Shown here: piece after piece, positions 28,379 through 31,279 of the stretch
Layout: every line of letters begins with the position of its first letter
Numbering within the stretch: position 1 is the stretch's first letter
IMG/VR virus record: IMGVR_UViG_3300032523_000273
Span: 1 to 31,279 of that record
From: a virus
Direction: 5' to 3' (one strand)
DNA: 31,279 nt
Program-made: the position numbers and the translations under genes
Notes under the pieces: generated by a model
Told to the model about the DNA's origin: nothing
What the model saw: only the letters and a program-made list of their open reading frames with translations
Database searches by the model: none

Positions 28379-30394
28379 ATGAATATTATTACAACACCTT
28401 TAGGTTTATTAGAGATGGTTGACTATTACTTAGACCAACCTGCTTTTGCTTTTGACGTTGAAACTGTAGGTCCCGATGATTTTTCTCGGCTACACCCATT
28501 ACTCAATGAAGTTACATGGATTGCATTTGCAACTGAAGGACGCACAGATGTAATACCAATGGGTCATCCCAATGGAGAGTTTATTCGTTGGGATAAGCCG
28601 TTACTAGGTTCTGGACAGAAACGATTAGATGAAGGAAGAGAAGTTCGTGAACAAGACTATTCAAAGCGTGAAGATAACTGGACACCAGTATTTGATACAG
28701 CCCCACCTCAGTTACTCCCAGGGGATGTGTTTAAAGCACTCAAGCCTTTATTGTTTAGTGACAAAATCAAAGTTGGACACAACATTAAGTTTGACCTTAA
28801 AGCAATCGCCAAGTATTACCGAGGAGTAGTTTGCCCAAAGCCGTACTTTGACACCATGATGGCTTCTTTCATTATAGATAACAGAACAAAGAACAACTTA
28901 GGACTTGCAGCCTGTGCTGAAAGAGAGTTGGGATTAGTTGTTGTTAAAGGCGTAGGTAAAGCAGTAGAACGCCATTCATTTAGTGAGGTTGCTAAGTATG
29001 CAGCCATTGATGCCGAATCAACTTGGCAGTTGTATCAGGTCTATGAGCCAAAAATTAAAAACTATAACTTAACAACTGTATGGGGCTTAGAGATGGACTT
29101 GATGTTAGTCCTTGCTGATATGGAATTAGCAGGTGCAAATATTGATGAAACAGAGTTAAAGAATCTCCACACTCAACTAGAAAAAGACATTATTAAAGTT
29201 ACTGGTGAGGCTTATAAACTTGCTGGACGTGAGTTCCACATGAACTCCATACAAGAAAAACAACAGTTACTGTTCACTCCTAAGTCTGAGGGTGGCAGAG
29301 GAATTAGACCTAATAAAACAATTAAGATTGCGTTAACTCCTAAAGGATTAGAGGCTGTAAAAGGTGGAGAAGAGGTAGGGCCTAAACATTATTCTGTAAG
29401 TGCTGAAGCCTTGGAGTATTATCGTGAGAAAGACCCCTTAGTTGCTTCCATCATGAAGTATCAAGATTTAAATAAAATCATGACTACTTACGTAACACCG
29501 TATACAGGTGGAGATGTAACTCGTACTTCTGGTGGAAAGTCTAAGACAACAGAACGTCAGAGTCTTTTAGTCAACGGCAAAGTACACACTAACTTTAAAT
29601 CGCATGGAGCAGAGACAGGTAGATTTTCTAGTAGTGAGCCTAACTTACAAAATATCCCATCTCAAGGAGAGTATGGAAAATTAATCCGTAATCTGTTTAT
29701 TGCTCCTCCAGGATATAAACTAGTGGTTGCTGATTATTCACAGATTGAACCACGCATTATTGCTTCGTTTTCAAAAGACGCAGCCTTCGTAGAAAACTAT
29801 TTACAAGGTGGAGACATCTACACAACCATTGGTTCTCGTATGGGAGTAGACAGAAGAGCAGGTAAAGTTTTAGTTCTTGCTATGTCTTACGGGGTAGGTC
29901 CTGAAAAAATTGCTGACCAAATTGGTTGCACAGTAAAAGAGAGCCATCAATTAATGGACCTATTTAACGATAAGTTTAAAGCAGTAAATAACTATCGTGA
30001 TTTTATTGTTAGAACTGCACGACAACAACGTCCTTTGCCTTTTGTATCTACTGTTTTAGGTCGTAGACGTTACATTCCAGAGTTACTTAATAAAGACCTT
30101 GGAATGAAATCACGAGCCGAAAGACAAGCCTTTAATACCGTTATTCAGGGGTCTGCTGCTGACTTAATTAAGTTGGCTATGGTTAGAGCACACTCTTGTT
30201 TTGTGACTGAGCCAGAGGTAAACGTCCTCTTGACGGTTCACGATGAACTAGTAACCCTAACTCCAGACCATTTAGTCGAAGAAACGGCTGAAGCAATTCG
30301 TCAATCCATGGAGGGGGTCAAACTTCCAGATATGATTGTCCCATTGATTGCAGATATAAAAACAGTTCAAAAGTGGGGTGAAGCAAAAGAATGA
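28379..30394 (+). CDS. DNA polymerase, family A, with 3'-5' exonuclease
   Basis: The 671-residue protein has a proofreading exonuclease with D26/E28 (FDVETVG), GHNIKFD (133-139) and YAAID (D at 211). It lacks a 5'-3' exonuclease. The polymerase part has TGRFSSSEPNLQNIPS and motif A VADYSQIEPRI (D452). Its O-helix is RRAGKVLVLAMSYG and motif C is VHDE (H621 to E623). In the O-helix, the residue matching E. coli Phe762 is Leu500. Family A polymerases of this size copy the phage genome. AGGAG lies before the ATG, in the gap with the inverted repeat, and the stop overlaps the next start. Confidence 0.95.
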   Translation: MNIITTPLGLLEMVDYYLDQPAFAFDVETVGPDDFSRLHPLLNEVTWIAFATEGRTDVIPMGHPNGEFIRWDKPLLGSGQKRLDEGREVREQDYSKREDNWTPVFDTAPPQLLPGDVFKALKPLLFSDKIKVGHNIKFDLKAIAKYYRGVVCPKPYFDTMMASFIIDNRTKNNLGLAACAERELGLVVVKGVGKAVERHSFSEVAKYAAIDAESTWQLYQVYEPKIKNYNLTTVWGLEMDLMLVLADMELAGANIDETELKNLHTQLEKDIIKVTGEAYKLAGREFHMNSIQEKQQLLFTPKSEGGRGIRPNKTIKIALTPKGLEAVKGGEEVGPKHYSVSAEALEYYREKDPLVASIMKYQDLNKIMTTYVTPYTGGDVTRTSGGKSKTTERQSLLVNGKVHTNFKSHGAETGRFSSSEPNLQNIPSQGEYGKLIRNLFIAPPGYKLVVADYSQIEPRIIASFSKDAAFVENYLQGGDIYTTIGSRMGVDRRAGKVLVLAMSYGVGPEKIADQIGCTVKESHQLMDLFNDKFKAVNNYRDFIVRTARQQRPLPFVSTVLGRRRYIPELLNKDLGMKSRAERQAFNTVIQGSAADLIKLAMVRAHSCFVTEPEVNVLLTVHDELVTLTPDHLVEETAEAIRQSMEGVKLPDMIVPLIADIKTVQKWGEAKE

Positions 30395-30816
30395 TGTTCT
30401 TTAGAAAACGCAAGATTGAATTAGACCTTGAAGCGTTAACAACTGAAGTCATGTTTCGTATGAGAGGTCTTCTGCTTGATGCCCAATTAGATGATGCTTT
30501 TTCTTTAAGCGTTATTGCTGGAACAACCATGGTTAGCGATGAAGTAGCCCAAAGAGAACAGGAAGAAAGCGATAAGCGTTATTCCAAAGTTGCTCACTTA
30601 TACCCGTTAGTTTTTGCTCATACGTACCAGATTGCCAAATCTGTGGCTGTATTGCAAAGAACTAAGTTGGGAAAAATTGCTGAAGAAATGCCAGAAGAAG
30701 TCTGGGAACACATAGTTAAAACAACACAACAGATTGCCATGGCATCTGTTTTAGGCTCAATTTCACAGATGGTAGACTTAGATTTATTAACCGTAGGGCC
30801 AAGGAGACCAAAGTAA
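30391..30816 (+). CDS. Hypothetical helical protein
   Basis: The 141-residue protein starts with a basic stretch (MMFFRKRKIELDLE) and is otherwise mostly helical, with AHTYQIAKSVAVLQRTKLG and IAMASVLGSISQMVDLDLL. No cysteine, membrane segment or known motif is seen. It overlaps the polymerase stop (ATGA), and its own stop overlaps the next start (TAATG). The tight coupling suggests a role in replication or in control of the polymerase. I do not recognise a family. Confidence 0.6.
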   Translation: MMFFRKRKIELDLEALTTEVMFRMRGLLLDAQLDDAFSLSVIAGTTMVSDEVAQREQEESDKRYSKVAHLYPLVFAHTYQIAKSVAVLQRTKLGKIAEEMPEEVWEHIVKTTQQIAMASVLGSISQMVDLDLLTVGPRRPK

Positions 30817-31190
30817 TGACTAATGCAGACTGGTGGGCTAAAAAACTACAGCAACCTAATAATCAACCACGTCAAGACATTACTCCCCCGATGCCTCCGT
30901 CTCAACAACCAATGACACGATATGAAGCACCTCAACCTCAAACTGTTAATTTGAGAATAGGAAGTGCTCAACAAACACAGACTTGTCCTGAATGTAGTTC
31001 CAGTAATTACATGGCAGTACAAAACTCAGCACCTCGTTGCTATGACTGCGGATACCCAATTAGTCAATCAGGTTCCCGTTATGGAGCCTTAACTGGTGCT
31101 AAGGTTGAGGGCAATGTAAAAGGTGCATTAGGAAATGACACCGCTAGTAACTGGAACCCACAAGGCATCGTAGGAAGAATTAACGGATGA
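30816..31190 (+). CDS. Zinc-ribbon protein with Pro-rich linker
   Basis: The 124-residue protein starts MTNADWWAKKLQQ, has a Pro/Gln-rich low-complexity linker (about residues 14-45), and then a zinc ribbon from C57-P-E-C60 and C75-Y-D-C78-G. The C-terminal 45 residues are Gly/Ser/Asn-rich (GALTGAKVEGNVKG). The MSNADWW... start and the ribbon recur in phages of actinobacteria beside replication genes, as I recall. Zinc ribbons of this style bind nucleic acids or proteins. It starts on a TAATG overlap and its stop overlaps the next start. Confidence 0.65.
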   Translation: MTNADWWAKKLQQPNNQPRQDITPPMPPSQQPMTRYEAPQPQTVNLRIGSAQQTQTCPECSSSNYMAVQNSAPRCYDCGYPISQSGSRYGALTGAKVEGNVKGALGNDTASNWNPQGIVGRING

Positions 31191-31279
31191 TAAATGATGA
31201 AGCAAAAAAGATTGCAGCATTACTCAATAAGAGGTTTGGCGACAACGTCGTTGTGGTCGCTTCTGATATTAGGGCTGAC
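31187..31279 (+). CDS. Start of a possible RecA-like recombinase (partial)
   Basis: The first 31 codons are visible: MINDEAKKIAALLNKRFGDN and then VVVVASDIRAD. The ATG overlaps the upstream stop (ATGA). A helix ending in a (K/R)(F/Y)G turn and then a V-V-V strand with S-D-I/L is how several phage RecA-like proteins begin, and a recombinase would fit here. The Walker motifs would lie beyond the window, so the call is weak. Confidence 0.35.
   Translation, partial: MINDEAKKIAALLNKRFGDNVVVVASDIRAD

Noticed and set aside
1-31279. tRNA genes, CRISPR arrays, insertion sequences, integrase or attachment site
   Set aside because: Almost all bases are in genes. The short gaps show no cloverleaf or spaced repeats, and no protein matches a transposase or integrase. 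A tRNA finder was not run.

Overview
The window is a stretch of a tailed-phage genome with a contractile tail (myovirus morphology). All supported genes lie on the + strand and are packed end to end. Many starts overlap the previous stop (ATGA or TAATG), and only a few gaps exceed 50 bases. Tail sheath, tail tube, gp25-like and gp6/J-like baseplate wedge proteins and a gp27-like hub establish the contractile tail. The base composition is AT-rich by eye (about 40% G+C, not computed). The tape-measure domains and the zinc-containing ssDNA-binding protein resemble those of actinobacteriophages, so a phage of a low-G+C actinobacterium, possibly a freshwater lineage, is my best guess. That host call is inference.

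Layout. (1) 1-1517: end of a fibre-like structural gene, then a run of very small Lys- and Cys-rich proteins plus one possible ADP-ribosyltransferase-fold protein, closed by a clear intrinsic terminator at 1524-1546. (2) 1630-13956: neck and tail module. It runs from a small membrane protein through an HK97-gp10-like neck protein, a probable tail terminator, sheath, tube and a tail assembly chaperone with a probable +1 frameshift extension. It continues with a tape measure carrying two murein-hydrolase-like domains, a coiled-coil tube/baseplate protein, gp53/LysM-like, hub, gp25, gp6/J and a short OB-fold spike. (3) 14016-19110: fibre and adsorption proteins, including a jelly-roll fibre interrupted by a 16-cysteine insert, an H-type-lectin-like fibre and a large gpI-like protein with carbohydrate-binding modules. 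(4) 19141-19868: a three-helix membrane protein and a Rossmann-like protein. (5) 19865-31279: replication module. It holds a winged-helix initiator with a candidate origin inside its own gene, small zinc and membrane proteins, a DnaC-like loader, a SWIM zinc-finger protein, a DnaB-like helicase and a CHC2/Toprim primase. It ends with a SNF2-type helicase, a MerR-like HTH protein, an ssDNA-binding protein, a family A DNA polymerase, a zinc-ribbon protein and the first 31 codons of a possible RecA-like recombinase.

How it fits together: the tail genes are in assembly order and the two gaps that open new late blocks (before 1630 and before 14016) share a short palindromic element at nearly the same distance from the next start, a candidate phage promoter or regulatory site. 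The initiator, loader, helicase, primase, SSB and polymerase make a nearly self-sufficient replisome. No integrase, tRNA, CRISPR array, insertion sequence or dedicated endolysin gene is visible.

Most worth a second look: the +1 frameshift before the tape measure, the cysteine-rich insert inside the fibre jelly roll, the lambda-like candidate origin inside the initiator gene, the ADP-ribosyltransferase-like protein, the small Cys/Lys-rich protein cassette, and the Leu at the position equivalent to E. coli Pol I Phe762.
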